From Muribaculaceae bacterium (GTDB lineage Bacteria; Bacteroidota; Bacteroidia; Bacteroidales; Muribaculaceae): a stretch of DNA of 63,727 nucleotides. The stretch spans positions 1 to 63,727 of the forward strand of contig JAFUKL010000026.1 of NCBI GenBank assembly GCA_017473615.1. Reading direction: 5' to 3'. Positions 34,602-43,812 of the stretch are shown here, one piece after another. A program made the translations under genes and the position numbers. The notes under the pieces are model-generated. The model saw nothing but the letters and a program-made list of their open reading frames with translations. It had not been told where the DNA came from and made no database searches. Numbering within the stretch: the stretch's first letter is position 1; every line of letters starts with the position of its first letter.

Positions 34602-34609
34602 CAAAGTTA
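34602..34609 (-). promoter_or_regulatory. -7 promoter of dnaB
   Basis: TAACTTTG on the minus strand, 21 bp before the start codon. Confidence 0.55.
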
Positions 34610-34640
34610 ATCAAAGGCAACCTATCTCAAAAGTATTTCG

Positions 34641-34648
34641 TACCTTTG
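34641..34648 (+). promoter_or_regulatory. -7 promoter of ispE
   Basis: TACCTTTG, 22 bp before the start codon. Confidence 0.55.
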
Positions 34649-34670
34649 TAAATCAAAAATCATTAAAAGC

Positions 34671-35492
34671 ATGATAAAATTCCCTAATGCGAAGATTAAT
34701 CTCGGACTGAACATCGTAAACCGACGTCCCGACGGTTATCACGACATCGAGACCGTATTCTACCCGATAAATCTACAGGATGCCGTGGAGATAGTGCCGG
34801 CTAAAGGAAATGAAACCACACTTACGACCTACGGCAGAAAGATTAACTGCCCCGTAGAGAAAAATCTTGTCATGAAAGCTTTCAGAGCCTTAGAAAAAGA
34901 TTTCAACCTTCCTCCTGTGGACATTCACCTGCACAAGAATATCCCCGATGGAGCCGGATTAGGGGGCGGCTCTTCTGATGCTGCAAGCACTCTTCTCATA
35001 CTCAACGAGATGTTCAAATTAGGCATTCCGACGAGCGATTTGGCAAAACGGGCAGCCCGGTTAGGTGCCGATTGTGCTTTTTTTATATACAACACGCCCA
35101 TGAAAGCAACCGGCATAGGCGACATTCTGTCTCCGGCTGAAGTACGACTGCAAGGAAAGACGCTATTGCTGGTAAAGCCCGATGTAAGCGTTCCCACTGC
35201 AGAGGCATATTCCATGGTCAAGCCACAGAAGAGTGAAACCGACATCATATCCATTCTAAATTCTCCTGTAGACACATGGCACAACACTTTAAAAAATGAT
35301 TTTGAAACGAGCGTTTTCGCCAAGCATCCGGAACTGGCAACCATTAAGGCTCAAATCTACGAAAAAGGTGCAATCTATGCCTCAATGAGCGGCTCAGGTT
35401 CTTCCATTTTCGGCATATTCGATTGTGCCAATATGGCAGAAAAGGCGAAAAATATTTTTTCAAGAATGAATGTTTATGTTATAAATCTCTAA
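34671..35492 (+). CDS. ispE: 4-diphosphocytidyl-2-C-methyl-D-erythritol kinase
   Basis: 273 residues. A GHMP kinase of the MEP pathway to isoprenoids. N-terminal FPNAKINLGLNIVNRRPDGYHDI is the IspE signature (catalytic Lys and Asp neighbourhood), IPDGAGLGGGSSDAAST (about 87-103) is the ATP-binding motif 2, and MSGSGSSIFGIF (about 239-250) is motif 3. All intact. Divergent from dnaB. A repeat copy follows within 75 bp. Confidence 0.97.
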   Translation: MIKFPNAKINLGLNIVNRRPDGYHDIETVFYPINLQDAVEIVPAKGNETTLTTYGRKINCPVEKNLVMKAFRALEKDFNLPPVDIHLHKNIPDGAGLGGGSSDAASTLLILNEMFKLGIPTSDLAKRAARLGADCAFFIYNTPMKATGIGDILSPAEVRLQGKTLLLVKPDVSVPTAEAYSMVKPQKSETDIISILNSPVDTWHNTLKNDFETSVFAKHPELATIKAQIYEKGAIYASMSGSGSSIFGIFDCANMAEKAKNIFSRMNVYVINL

Positions 35493-35564
35493 AAGAGAAC
35501 GTAAAGCCACCATTCATTGTTATGATAATGACATTTTGGCAACGTTTTTGCTAAGAGAGTGTTC

Positions 35565-35630
35565 AGAATCTGTTTGAATTTTATTGAAAAACATTATTAG
35601 TGTTTTACTTGGTTCATGTTTCGGATTCTG
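35565..35630 (+). repeat. Dispersed repeat, copy between ispE and grpE
   Basis: AGAATCTGTTTGAATTTTAT, core ACATTATTAGTGTTTTACTT, end CATGTTTCGGATTCT. The first six bases AGAATC and last six GATTCT are perfect inverses. Confidence 0.75.
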
Positions 35631-35695
35631 AAATTTAAACGCTTTTTAAGCATACAACTTAAAAATACAACAAAGAATATAAAGAAACTATATAT

Positions 35696-36265
35696 ATGAG
35701 CAAAAAGGAAGACATAAAAAACGAAGAAACAGTAGAAGAAATAACTGAAACTGCCGAAAACGGTGCATGCGCCGAAGAAACGGCAGAAGAACAGCAAGTA
35801 GAACCTACTCCGGAGGAACATATTGCCACTCTTGAAGCAGAACTTGAGAAAGAGAAAAGAGAATATATGTTCCTAATGGCTGAGTTTGACAATTTCCGTA
35901 AGCGTACATTAAGAGAAAAAGCTGAAATAATTCAGAACGGGGCTGAAAATGCAATGCGCAACATACTGCCCATTATAGACGATTTCGACCGCGCCATTCA
36001 AGCAACAACCACCAGCGAAGATGTTGCAGCAGTAAGGGAAGGTGTGGAACTTATCTATAACAAGTTTATAAAATATCTTGAAAGCAATGGCGTGAAAGAA
36101 ATGATTACCACCGGAGAAAATTTCGATGCCGACATACATGAGGCTGTAACCACATTCCCTGCGCCAAGTGAAGATTTGAAAGGCAAGATTATAGATACCG
36201 TACAAAAAGGGTATTCAATCAACGATAAGGTTTTGCGTCATGCCAAAGTGGTTGTGGGGCAATAA
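35696..36265 (+). CDS. grpE: Nucleotide exchange factor GrpE
   Basis: 189 residues. Releases ADP from DnaK. The acidic N-terminus (about 1-45) and long helix LEAELEKEKREYMFLMAEF lead to the core FDNFRKRT (about 61-68) and the C-terminal beta region GENFDADIHEAV... GYSINDKVLRHAKVVV (about 141-188). dnaJ follows 32 bp later; dnaK is not in this window. Confidence 0.97.
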   Translation: MSKKEDIKNEETVEEITETAENGACAEETAEEQQVEPTPEEHIATLEAELEKEKREYMFLMAEFDNFRKRTLREKAEIIQNGAENAMRNILPIIDDFDRAIQATTTSEDVAAVREGVELIYNKFIKYLESNGVKEMITTGENFDADIHEAVTTFPAPSEDLKGKIIDTVQKGYSINDKVLRHAKVVVGQ

Positions 36266-36297
36266 AATCACACTCTACAAAAAACAGTTGATAAACA

Positions 36298-37473
36298 ATG
36301 GAAAAAAGAGACTACTACGAAGTGCTTGGTGTTGCAAAAACAGCAACAGCCGATGAACTGAAAAAAGCATATCGTAAAAAGGCAATACAATATCACCCCG
36401 ACCGTCAGCAAGGCAAAAGCGAGGCGGAAAAGAAAGAAGCTGAAGATAAGTTTAAAGAGGCAGCCGAGGCATACGATGTGCTTAGCAACCCCGACAAGCG
36501 CGCCCGCTACGATCAGTTCGGTCATGCAGGCATGAACGGAGCCGGAGGATTCGGCGGTTTCGGTGGTGGCGGTATGTCGATGGAAGATATATTCAGTCAC
36601 TTCGGCGATATATTCGGAGGTGCTTTCGGGGGTGGATTCGGAGGATTCGGCGGTAGCAGTCGCCGCGGTTCACGCCGTCGCCAAAACGTAGGAGATGACT
36701 TGCGAATCACGGTTCACGTCACACTGAAAGACGTTGCTCACGGTTTAACAAAAAAAATCAAGATACCTCGCTACACAGCATGTAAAACATGCAACGGCAC
36801 CGGAGCGGAAAACGGCACCGATTTCACTACATGTAGCGCATGCAACGGTAGCGGAACCCAGATACGTACACAGCAAACAATGTTCGGCGTAATGCAATCA
36901 GAGACCGTATGCCCCAACTGCCACGGCGAAGGAAAAATAATAAACCACAAATGTAAAGATTGTGGTGGCGAAGGTATCGTAAAAAGTGAGGACGTAGTTA
37001 CGATAAACATACCGGCAGGCGTTGCACACGGCAATATGTTGCGTATGCAAGGCAAAGGAAATGCCCCGCGCCACGGCGGTATTCCGGGTGATTTGCTTAT
37101 CGTAATAGCCGAGGATAAAGACCCTGAATTGATTCGTGACGAAAACAATATCATTTATAACCTGATGATAGATTTTCCGACAGCTGTTTTCGGTGGAAAA
37201 GTTGAAGTTCCTACCATAGACGGCATGGCACGCGTCACAATCGAACCCGGAACTCAACCGGGCAAAGTGCTTAGACTTAAAGGCAAAGGTTTGCCATCGC
37301 CAAACTATTACGGTACAGGTGATGAGTACATAAATATATCCGTTTATGTACCTGAACAACTGAACAAAGCCGAACGCGAGGCTATCGAAAAGTTGCGTGA
37401 CAGCGAAAACATCAAGCCAAGCGAAGAAACTAAAAAGAACATATTCCAACGTATGCGTGAATTTTTCCAATAA
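36298..37473 (+). CDS. dnaJ: Chaperone protein DnaJ
   Basis: 391 residues. Full type I J-protein: J domain with QYHPDRQ (HPD about 34-36), Gly/Phe region (about 81-120), four zinc-binding CxxCxGxG motifs ([32 protein letters not shown] between about 160 and 230) and the C-terminal substrate domain. Works with DnaK and GrpE in folding. Same transcript as grpE in all likelihood. Confidence 0.98.
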   Translation: MEKRDYYEVLGVAKTATADELKKAYRKKAIQYHPDRQQGKSEAEKKEAEDKFKEAAEAYDVLSNPDKRARYDQFGHAGMNGAGGFGGFGGGGMSMEDIFSHFGDIFGGAFGGGFGGFGGSSRRGSRRRQNVGDDLRITVHVTLKDVAHGLTKKIKIPRYTACKTCNGTGAENGTDFTTCSACNGSGTQIRTQQTMFGVMQSETVCPNCHGEGKIINHKCKDCGGEGIVKSEDVVTINIPAGVAHGNMLRMQGKGNAPRHGGIPGDLLIVIAEDKDPELIRDENNIIYNLMIDFPTAVFGGKVEVPTIDGMARVTIEPGTQPGKVLRLKGKGLPSPNYYGTGDEYINISVYVPEQLNKAEREAIEKLRDSENIKPSEETKKNIFQRMREFFQ

Positions 37474-37530
37474 GGAGACTTGGAATAGAAACAATTCAAG
37501 CTCAGTCTGACAAGTTACACAAAATAAATC

Positions 37531-37572
37531 AGAAGGAGATGCGTCGTAATAAATTAAGACACATCTCCTTCA
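37531..37572 (+). terminator. Hairpin after dnaJ
   Basis: GAAGGAGATG and CATCTCCTTC form a 10-bp stem with further partial pairing. The T tail is weak, so termination may be incomplete. Confidence 0.5.
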
Positions 37573-37674
37573 TTATAAAAATAGCCCCACATATTTATAT
37601 CGCTATATGTAATAAGCTACATTCGTAACGTACTCCTCAGAGCTTATCAATATAGAATCATCGTTTTTTACAAA

Positions 37675-39306
37675 TTACTTATATTGTTTAGGTATGAACT
37701 CGCCATCCAATTCAAGCATCAGCCTACCACTCTTGTCTATAAATAAGGTTTTGGGTTCGCTTCCACCTCGCGTGAAAAAGACATAGCAGTTAAACATCAA
37801 ATCCCCTCCATATAAATCATATGTTGTTGAGAATGTTAACTTTCCACTTGAAAGATTATAGAAATCTTCCTTAGTATCTGTAGCAGCTAATGCAAAACAA
37901 AGGTCTTTCTTATCATCTATATACGGCTTTACATAATCATATTCGAGCGGTATTATTAAATTTCCTTCACAATCATATACACCATACAATCCATCAGACT
38001 TTTCTGTTTCGTATGAAATAAAATAATTTTTATGAAACACACTACCGCTTCCGTATAAATTAATCAACTTTCCATCCTTATTGAAATATTTACGTTTACC
38101 ATTGATAGTTCCATAAAACAGACCGCTATCTCTGTCCAAATCGTCAATCTCATTGTATTCATAAGGTACTATCTGTTCACCATCAGCATTTATAAGTCCT
38201 TCTTTTCCATCTTCCCGCACATCATTTAGCGTATTTCCTGATAAACGTGCTTTCGGAAGACCATAATCATTTACTTCTGTTGACAACCACTTGCCAACTT
38301 TGTTTATTACACCTTTAGTTCCATCTTTTGCTGCCCTAAGCAGTTCTTCACTTCCATCATATATCTCATCGTATTCAAATGGCCATACAATATTTCCCTT
38401 AAAATCCACCACACCATATTTGCCCTCTTTTTCGAGACAAATTACATCATCATAGTTTGACAAAAAGCTAATCTCACCATACTCACAAGGAATTACTACC
38501 TTTCCTTCCCTATCAACAAAACCTACTTTCTCATTTTTTTTAATGCAAGATAATAATCCATCATAGGCATTGTATTTGTCAAGTATAATTTCATCATATT
38601 CAATTGGAAGTACTATTTTTCCGGATACATCAACAAGTCCCCATTTACCATTTTTCTTGACACCAAATATATTATCTCCAATATCTGCACTCAATTCTTC
38701 ATACTCGCTAACATTAAACAATGTTTTTCCCTTTAAATCAAGAATGCTTGTGTTTTCACCTTTTTTTGCCATTAAATAATCATTATTTAATAGAACAACC
38801 CACTCACATTCTCCCATTGGTAAAATGAATTCCCCTTTGTTGTTTAGCACTCCGAATTTGTTGTTTGTATCTACAACTACAGCAATTCCGGAATGCCATA
38901 AAGTATTACTCGAGAACATAAAAGGCTGAACAACTTCATTGGTTACTATATTAACCAATCCGATATTGCCATTATGCTCGCCGCCTTCTCTTAAAAATAT
39001 AAGTCCGTTTTCAATATTACTATTAACTGCAAAAATGGAATTACAATATTCCGACGTAATAGTATCACCATTTTCATTTATAAATAAATATGCATCCAAA
39101 TAACCATTCTCCAAATAAATATATTCATTTAAATCTCTCATAGACCATCTCCTAGGAGCTAAGTCTGTGGTGGCATTAATTTTTGTTACATATTCATGGA
39201 TAAGTTTCACCATTTTCCCATTTAGAGTTATTCCCTCCGACTCTTTTTGCCCTGTACAAGAGTATAAAGCTAATGATAACAGAATTAAAAATGCTATTTT
39301 CTTCAT
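37675..39306 (-). CDS. WG-repeat lipoprotein
   Basis: 543 residues. I start at 39306 (MKKIAFLILLSLALYSCTG, lipobox Cys about 17); the open frame runs further back to 39336 but that part lacks a signal. The rest is built from about ten WG-type repeats of roughly 35-50 residues, each with G-x-W/Y-G-L/V-x-D/N...G-K/N-x-V-x-P-x-E/F-Y-D: for example KNGKWGLVDVSGKIVLPIEYD and KEGKYGVVDFKGNIVWPFEYD (both longer than shown by a residue or two). WG repeats form beta-hairpin arrays and are common in Bacteroidota; they usually have no enzyme activity. Outer-membrane lipoprotein is likely. Confidence 0.85.
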   Translation of the reverse strand: MKKIAFLILLSLALYSCTGQKESEGITLNGKMVKLIHEYVTKINATTDLAPRRWSMRDLNEYIYLENGYLDAYLFINENGDTITSEYCNSIFAVNSNIENGLIFLREGGEHNGNIGLVNIVTNEVVQPFMFSSNTLWHSGIAVVVDTNNKFGVLNNKGEFILPMGECEWVVLLNNDYLMAKKGENTSILDLKGKTLFNVSEYEELSADIGDNIFGVKKNGKWGLVDVSGKIVLPIEYDEIILDKYNAYDGLLSCIKKNEKVGFVDREGKVVIPCEYGEISFLSNYDDVICLEKEGKYGVVDFKGNIVWPFEYDEIYDGSEELLRAAKDGTKGVINKVGKWLSTEVNDYGLPKARLSGNTLNDVREDGKEGLINADGEQIVPYEYNEIDDLDRDSGLFYGTINGKRKYFNKDGKLINLYGSGSVFHKNYFISYETEKSDGLYGVYDCEGNLIIPLEYDYVKPYIDDKKDLCFALAATDTKEDFYNLSSGKLTFSTTYDLYGGDLMFNCYVFFTRGGSEPKTLFIDKSGRLMLELDGEFIPKQYK

Positions 39307-39333
39307 AATTTTGTTTATTAAAGTTTTACGTGG

Positions 39334-39341
39334 CAAAAATA
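39334..39341 (-). promoter_or_regulatory. -7 promoter of WG-repeat gene
   Basis: TATTTTTG on the minus strand, 27 bp before the chosen start; it would lie too near a start at 39336, which supports 39306. Confidence 0.5.
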
Positions 39342-39413
39342 AAACAAAAGTTCACATTTTACCCCCACATGTTAAATCGTGTTAATACACATATATTCCT
39401 GCCGTGAGTTTCA

Positions 39414-41063
39414 TCAATGTTGATATAAAAAGCGTTTTATGCTGCGTTTCGGAGTTTTCTCAAACTCTTCGGTCTGTGTCTTTACACCCGCAATCTTTGA
39501 ATACGCAGGCAAATCTTTATTTAAAGCCGAAATATTATCTTCCATAAGTTTAGTTAACGCTGCAAAATCCATTCCTTGTTTTGCTCCATTCTCTATATCA
39601 GGATAAATCAGCGCAACCAACTTACCACCATCTTCTACCACAAGCGACTCACACACATAAGGTAAATTATTTATCTTCTGCTCTATTTCTTCCGGATAAA
39701 TATTCTGTCCCGATGGTCCCAATATCATGGTTTTGCTGCGCCCGCGCAAATGCAGGAATCCCTCATCGTCAATTTCGCATAAGTCACCCGTATTAAGCCA
39801 CCCGTCTTTCATGACAGCATCAGTAGCCTCCTCATTCTTATAATAACCAAGCATCACGTTATCACCGCGCACCCACAATTCTCCGGCCTCATGCTCACTA
39901 TTTCCATGCACGATTTTACCTTCCATGCGGTCGACAATCCTACCGCATGCCCCCACAGGATTTACATTCCACGGTGCATAAGAAATGAGCGGTGCGCATT
40001 CTGTCATACCATAGCCTACGGTAAACGGGAAATTTATACGTTTCAAGAAGTCAGCCACATCCTTATTAAGCGCAGCTCCGCCTATAATAATCTGCAACAG
40101 ATTTCCACCAAATGTTGCAGTCAGTTTTTCCTTTATCTTCCCCAAAAGATAATCATCTACAAACGGAACTTTAAGCAACATACTCATTACAGGCTTTTCC
40201 AATAACGGAAAAACCTTAGTCTTGATAATTTTCTCCAAGATAAGCGGAACTGAAATGATAACCTTGGGCTTTACCAGCGCAAAAGCGTCCATTATAACTT
40301 TCGGAGAGGGAACACGCGTCAAGAAATAAATATGACAGCCTTGAGCCAACGGATGCAACATTTCCACCACCAAGCCAAACATGTGAGCCAAAGGCAACAT
40401 ACATATAATGCCGTCACCGGCATCAAGCATATGCAAACGATCTACACAATACTTCACATTGCTCCACATAGCACGTTGTGGCAACATAACGCCCTTGGAA
40501 AATCCGGTAGAACCCGATGTATAATTTATCAATGCAAGTTCTTCTGCTCCCGGCTCATGATATTTAACATCATCCTTAGTAAATCGTTCCGGGTATTTTT
40601 TCCCAAAGAGTTCGTTCAGTGTACGACGAGCTTCTACAAGCTCACTGCTGCTTGAGGATAACAACGAATAATCACTTATCTTTATTACTCCTTTCAGTCC
40701 CGACATACACGTTATATCCAGATTCTCCCATATAGAAGAATCGGTAAACAGAAGTTTTGACTCGCTATGATTAACCAAATGATGTATATTATCTGGTTTG
40801 AATTCATGCAAAATGGGAACTGTGACTGCCCCGTATGTCATAGAAGCTATTATCGCTATCGACAACTGTGCCGAATTCTTGCCGCATGTAGCTATCTTAT
40901 CACCTTTTTTAATGCCGCTATTCTCAAAAAGTATGTGTAATTTCGCAACTTTTCGCGCTATATCACGGTATTGGTATGAGACACCGTTAAAATCGGTAAG
41001 CGCAAGTTCCTCCCAGTTCTTCTTTATAGACTCCGACAGGATGTGGTTTAATGAATGATCCAT
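39414..41063 (-). CDS. Long-chain fatty acid-CoA ligase-like AMP-binding enzyme
   Basis: 549 residues, adenylate-forming family. Core motifs: INYTSGSTGFSKGVM (about 176-190, P-loop), GYGMTECAPL (about 328-337), GELWVRGDNVMLGYY (about 382-396) and DGWLNTGDL (about 407-415), then RSKTMILGPSGQNIYPEEIE (about 428-447). This part activates a carboxylate as acyl-AMP and then acyl-CoA. The C-terminal catalytic lysine region is represented by TPKRSIKRFL. The acyl substrate is probably a long-chain fatty acid, an inference from family likeness. No membrane segments. Promoter at 41224. Confidence 0.93.
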   Translation of the reverse strand: MDHSLNHILSESIKKNWEELALTDFNGVSYQYRDIARKVAKLHILFENSGIKKGDKIATCGKNSAQLSIAIIASMTYGAVTVPILHEFKPDNIHHLVNHSESKLLFTDSSIWENLDITCMSGLKGVIKISDYSLLSSSSSELVEARRTLNELFGKKYPERFTKDDVKYHEPGAEELALINYTSGSTGFSKGVMLPQRAMWSNVKYCVDRLHMLDAGDGIICMLPLAHMFGLVVEMLHPLAQGCHIYFLTRVPSPKVIMDAFALVKPKVIISVPLILEKIIKTKVFPLLEKPVMSMLLKVPFVDDYLLGKIKEKLTATFGGNLLQIIIGGAALNKDVADFLKRINFPFTVGYGMTECAPLISYAPWNVNPVGACGRIVDRMEGKIVHGNSEHEAGELWVRGDNVMLGYYKNEEATDAVMKDGWLNTGDLCEIDDEGFLHLRGRSKTMILGPSGQNIYPEEIEQKINNLPYVCESLVVEDGGKLVALIYPDIENGAKQGMDFAALTKLMEDNISALNKDLPAYSKIAGVKTQTEEFEKTPKRSIKRFLYQH

Positions 41064-41223
41064 AGTTAGATTTATTTATATACGTTAGATTGAAGAAAAG
41101 GATAAACGGTTTTATCTCCTTTTTTACACATTTTCCTCAATTTTCTTCTTTATAACCCACTTCGGCGCAATGCATCTGCAATTATCCATTGCAACAGCTC
41201 TTTATTACCGAAATAGCACTATG

Positions 41224-41231
41224 CAAATATA
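41224..41231 (-). promoter_or_regulatory. -7 promoter of AMP-binding gene
   Basis: TATATTTG on the minus strand, 161 bp before the start codon, implying a long leader. The gap 41064-41374 holds nothing else that I can recognise. Confidence 0.5.
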
Positions 41232-41374
41232 GCGAAAGGTAAGTAAAGAAAAAACAAACCTGCTTATTTTTTTGTCCCTAACCGCAAAGTATAAAAAAAT
41301 ATTCACATTAGATTAAACCATATTTATAAAAATCCGTCTAAATTATATTAATCCTAAAAACAGATAATATCGTT

Positions 41375-41839
41375 ATGAAAAAATTTATGTTATTAATGGT
41401 TGCTGCCATCCTTGGAATCGGTACTATGTCAGCAGAAAAAGGCGAAAAAGCAGCAGGTATCAACTTAAACTACGGATCTGAAGTAGAAACCATAGGACTT
41501 GGTGTAAAATTCCAATATGGATTCACAAATGAAATACGCGGAGAAGCTGCATTCAATCACTTCTTTGAGAAAAACGGTTTCAAACTATGGAATCTTGATG
41601 TGACAGCGCACTATCTATTCCCGCTAAGCGAAAAAACCACATTCTATCCGTTGGCAGGATTGTGTTTCGCTAAAGGGTCAGCCGGAGAATGGTCCAACAG
41701 TGAATGGGGCGCAAACCTTGGCGGCGGTATAGAATTTGCCCTTGTCGACAATTTCACACTTGATTTTGAAGCAAAATATCAGTTGGTAAGTGACATGGAT
41801 CAAGCCATCATTTCAATAGGTCTTAACTATAAATTCTAA
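41375..41839 (+). CDS. Small outer-membrane beta-barrel protein
   Basis: 154 residues with a signal peptide (cleavage after SAE, about 20). Alternating polar/hydrophobic strands, GLGVKFQYGFTNEIRGEAAF and YFFPLSEKTTFYPLAG-like segments, and a final aromatic (LNYKF) mark an eight-stranded porin-like or OmpX/OmpW-size barrel. Ligand or role unknown. Its own terminator follows. Only weak promoter-like sequence is seen upstream. Confidence 0.8.
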   Translation: MKKFMLLMVAAILGIGTMSAEKGEKAAGINLNYGSEVETIGLGVKFQYGFTNEIRGEAAFNHFFEKNGFKLWNLDVTAHYLFPLSEKTTFYPLAGLCFAKGSAGEWSNSEWGANLGGGIEFALVDNFTLDFEAKYQLVSDMDQAIISIGLNYKF

Positions 41840-41870
41840 CCTTTATAGAATGAAAGCAATAAAGAAAACG

Positions 41871-41908
41871 AGCAACCTTCCTTTTATGACCGGTTGCTCG
41901 TTTTCTTT
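41871..41908 (+). terminator. Hairpin terminator
   Basis: AAAGAAAACGAGCAACC and GGTTGCTCGTTTTCTTT form a 17-bp stem, with T in the final arm. Confidence 0.85.
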
Positions 41909-41939
41909 AGAATCACACATAATTTAGTGATTACTTATT

Positions 41940-41971
41940 ATTGCGAGAAAAAAACCAAAAGTGTATCTTTG
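41940..41971 (+). promoter_or_regulatory. guaA promoter
   Basis: TATCTTTG at 41964-41971, with ATTG at 41940-41943, 20 bp upstream, as an imperfect -33 element. A good match to the Bacteroidota pattern. It rules out a guaA start at 41961. Confidence 0.6.
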
Positions 41972-42020
41972 CACAATTTATTTTCAACGTATATTCAAAA
42001 CCATTTCAAATACATTCGCT

Positions 42021-43328
42021 ATGAAACAAGACATGATTGTTATCTTAGACTTGGGTAGTCACGAAAACACTGTGCTTGCACGCGCAATAAGAGCACTTGG
42101 CGTTTACAGCGAAATCTATCCGCACGACATCACCGTCAATGAACTGAAAGCATTGCCCAACGTAAAAGGCATTATCATTAACGGTGGACCGAACAATGTA
42201 ATAGACGGTGTCGCAATCGATGTTAATCACGAAATTTACGATGCAGGTATTCCCGTTATGTCTGCAGGTCACGACAAAGCCCTATGTGAGGTAAAACTTG
42301 CGCAATTTACCGATGACGAAGAAGCAATAAAGGCTGCAGTTAAGACGTTCGTATTCGACACATGCAAAGCCGAGGCTAACTGGAACATGACCAACTTCGT
42401 GAACGACCAGATTGAGCTTGTTCGTCGTCAAGTAGGCAACAAGAAAGTGCTTCTTGCCCTTTCCGGCGGAGTCGATAGTTCTGTTGTAGCAGCCCTGTTG
42501 CTTAAAGCCATCGGAGACAATCTTGTATGCGTTCACGTGAATCACGGACTTATGCGCAAAGGCGAGTCTGAAAACGTCATAGAAGTTTTCAGAAATAGGC
42601 TCAATGCTAATCTTATATACGTAGACGCAACAGAGCGTTTCCTTGGCAAGCTCGAAGGTGTGGCTGACCCGGAACAAAAGCGTAAAATCATAGGTGGAGA
42701 ATTTATACGTGTATTCGAAGAAGAAGCACGCAAACTTGACGGTATAGATTTCTTGGGTCAAGGAACAATCTATCCTGATATTGTAGAAAGCGGCACAAAG
42801 ACCGCCAAGATGGTAAAATCACACCATAACGTAGGCGGACTGCCGGAAGATTTGCAGTTTGAACTTGTAGAACCTTTGAAACAATTATTCAAGGATGAAG
42901 TACGCGCTTGCGGTATTGAACTCGGCTTACCGTATGATATGGTATATCGTCAACCGTTCCCGGGACCGGGGCTTGGTGTTCGTTGTCTCGGAGCAATCAC
43001 ACGTGATCGCCTTGAGGCAGTACGTGAAGCTGATGCCATTTTGAGAGAAGAATTTAAACTTGCCGGTCTCGACAAGAAAGTATGGCAATATTTCACTGTT
43101 GTTCCCGACTTCAAGTCCGTTGGAGTACGTGACAACGCCCGTTCTTTCGAATATCCGGTAATAATCCGTGCCGTAAACACAATCGATGCAATGACAGCCA
43201 CCATAGAACATGTAGATTGGGCTATACTTGATAAGATAACAGCACGCATACTGAAAGAAGTTAAGAATGTGAACCGCGTGTGTTACGACATGTCTCCGAA
43301 ACCAAACGCAACCATCGAGTGGGAATAA
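42021..43328 (+). CDS. guaA: GMP synthase with degenerate glutaminase domain
   Basis: 435 residues; the family is normally 505-525. The ATP-pyrophosphatase and dimerisation parts are complete: LALSGGVDSSVVA (P-loop, about 145-157), HHNVGGLPE, and the C-terminal VNRVCYDMSPKPNATIEWE. It makes GMP from XMP. The N-terminal amidotransferase domain is shortened: it has the first strands (VILDLGSHEN, GIIINGGPNNV) but where the nucleophile GxCxG should be it reads PVMSAGHDKALC, and the region with the SHGD and GVQFHPE motifs is missing. Glutamine hydrolysis is therefore unlikely; free ammonia would be used. Start at 42021 because the promoter covers 41940-41971. Confidence 0.88.
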   Translation: MKQDMIVILDLGSHENTVLARAIRALGVYSEIYPHDITVNELKALPNVKGIIINGGPNNVIDGVAIDVNHEIYDAGIPVMSAGHDKALCEVKLAQFTDDEEAIKAAVKTFVFDTCKAEANWNMTNFVNDQIELVRRQVGNKKVLLALSGGVDSSVVAALLLKAIGDNLVCVHVNHGLMRKGESENVIEVFRNRLNANLIYVDATERFLGKLEGVADPEQKRKIIGGEFIRVFEEEARKLDGIDFLGQGTIYPDIVESGTKTAKMVKSHHNVGGLPEDLQFELVEPLKQLFKDEVRACGIELGLPYDMVYRQPFPGPGLGVRCLGAITRDRLEAVREADAILREEFKLAGLDKKVWQYFTVVPDFKSVGVRDNARSFEYPVIIRAVNTIDAMTATIEHVDWAILDKITARILKEVKNVNRVCYDMSPKPNATIEWE

Positions 43329-43331
43329 TTT

Positions 43332-43520
43332 ATGAGAAATATATTTAAAGAATCTATTCTGGATGCCATTGTTGTTGTTTTATTATTATGGCTTTCAAAT
43401 AATTTTATTTTAGATATTGATAAAGGAATAGAATATTATCTCAGAAATGGAATTACTTTGGCATTTGTGATTTATCTTATTAGACTTGCAATATACAAGT
43501 TTAAAAATCGCAAGAAGTAA
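43332..43520 (+). CDS. Small membrane protein after guaA
   Basis: 62 residues with two hydrophobic segments (AIVVVLLLWLSNNFI and ITLAFVIYLIRLAIY) and a basic tail (KFKNRKK), so an inner-membrane hairpin with both ends in the cytoplasm. It begins 3 bp after guaA and shares its transcript. No family recognised. A terminator follows at 43568. Confidence 0.65.
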   Translation: MRNIFKESILDAIVVVLLLWLSNNFILDIDKGIEYYLRNGITLAFVIYLIRLAIYKFKNRKK

Positions 43521-43567
43521 TTAGCTCTCGACACAATAAAAAAAATACCTTTTGAGCGTTTAAACAA

Positions 43568-43600
43568 CCCCGAGTAAGCCAAACATGCTTAACTCGGGGT
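43568..43600 (+). terminator. Hairpin terminator after guaA pair
   Basis: CCCCGAGTAAGC pairs with GCTTAACTCGGGG with one bulge, followed by TATTTTAT. Confidence 0.75.
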
Positions 43601-43752
43601 ATTTTATATATACATATTATTTACCACTTTGTGGCAATACAGCAGTAACCACACAATTATTTGTTGAGACAATGAGTGCAAGTAACAATAAACGTTGAAA
43701 ACATTCCACAAATAAGAATATTCATTTTATACTATTTACATTATGCAATTCA

Positions 43753-43771
43753 CATTATGCGATTTGCATAA
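43753..43771. promoter_or_regulatory. Palindrome near AAA ATPase promoter
   Basis: ATTATGC, five bases, GCATAAT: a 19-bp perfect inverted repeat, 15 bp before the -7 element at 43787. A second ATTATGC-type half-site, TTATGCAATT, lies at 43741. Probable operator for an unknown regulator. Confidence 0.5.
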
Positions 43772-43786
43772 TTCTATTCAAATAAT

Positions 43787-43794
43787 TAACTTTG
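43787..43794 (+). promoter_or_regulatory. -7 promoter of AAA ATPase gene
   Basis: TAACTTTG, 18 bp before the ATG at 43813. It overlaps a TTG at 43792 that would otherwise be a start. Confidence 0.6.
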
Positions 43795-43812
43795 CATAAA
43801 ACAACGTTGAAT

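Noticed and set aside
36621-36680. Gly/Phe-rich repeats as a possible DNA repeat
   Set aside because: They are the normal G/F region of DnaJ.
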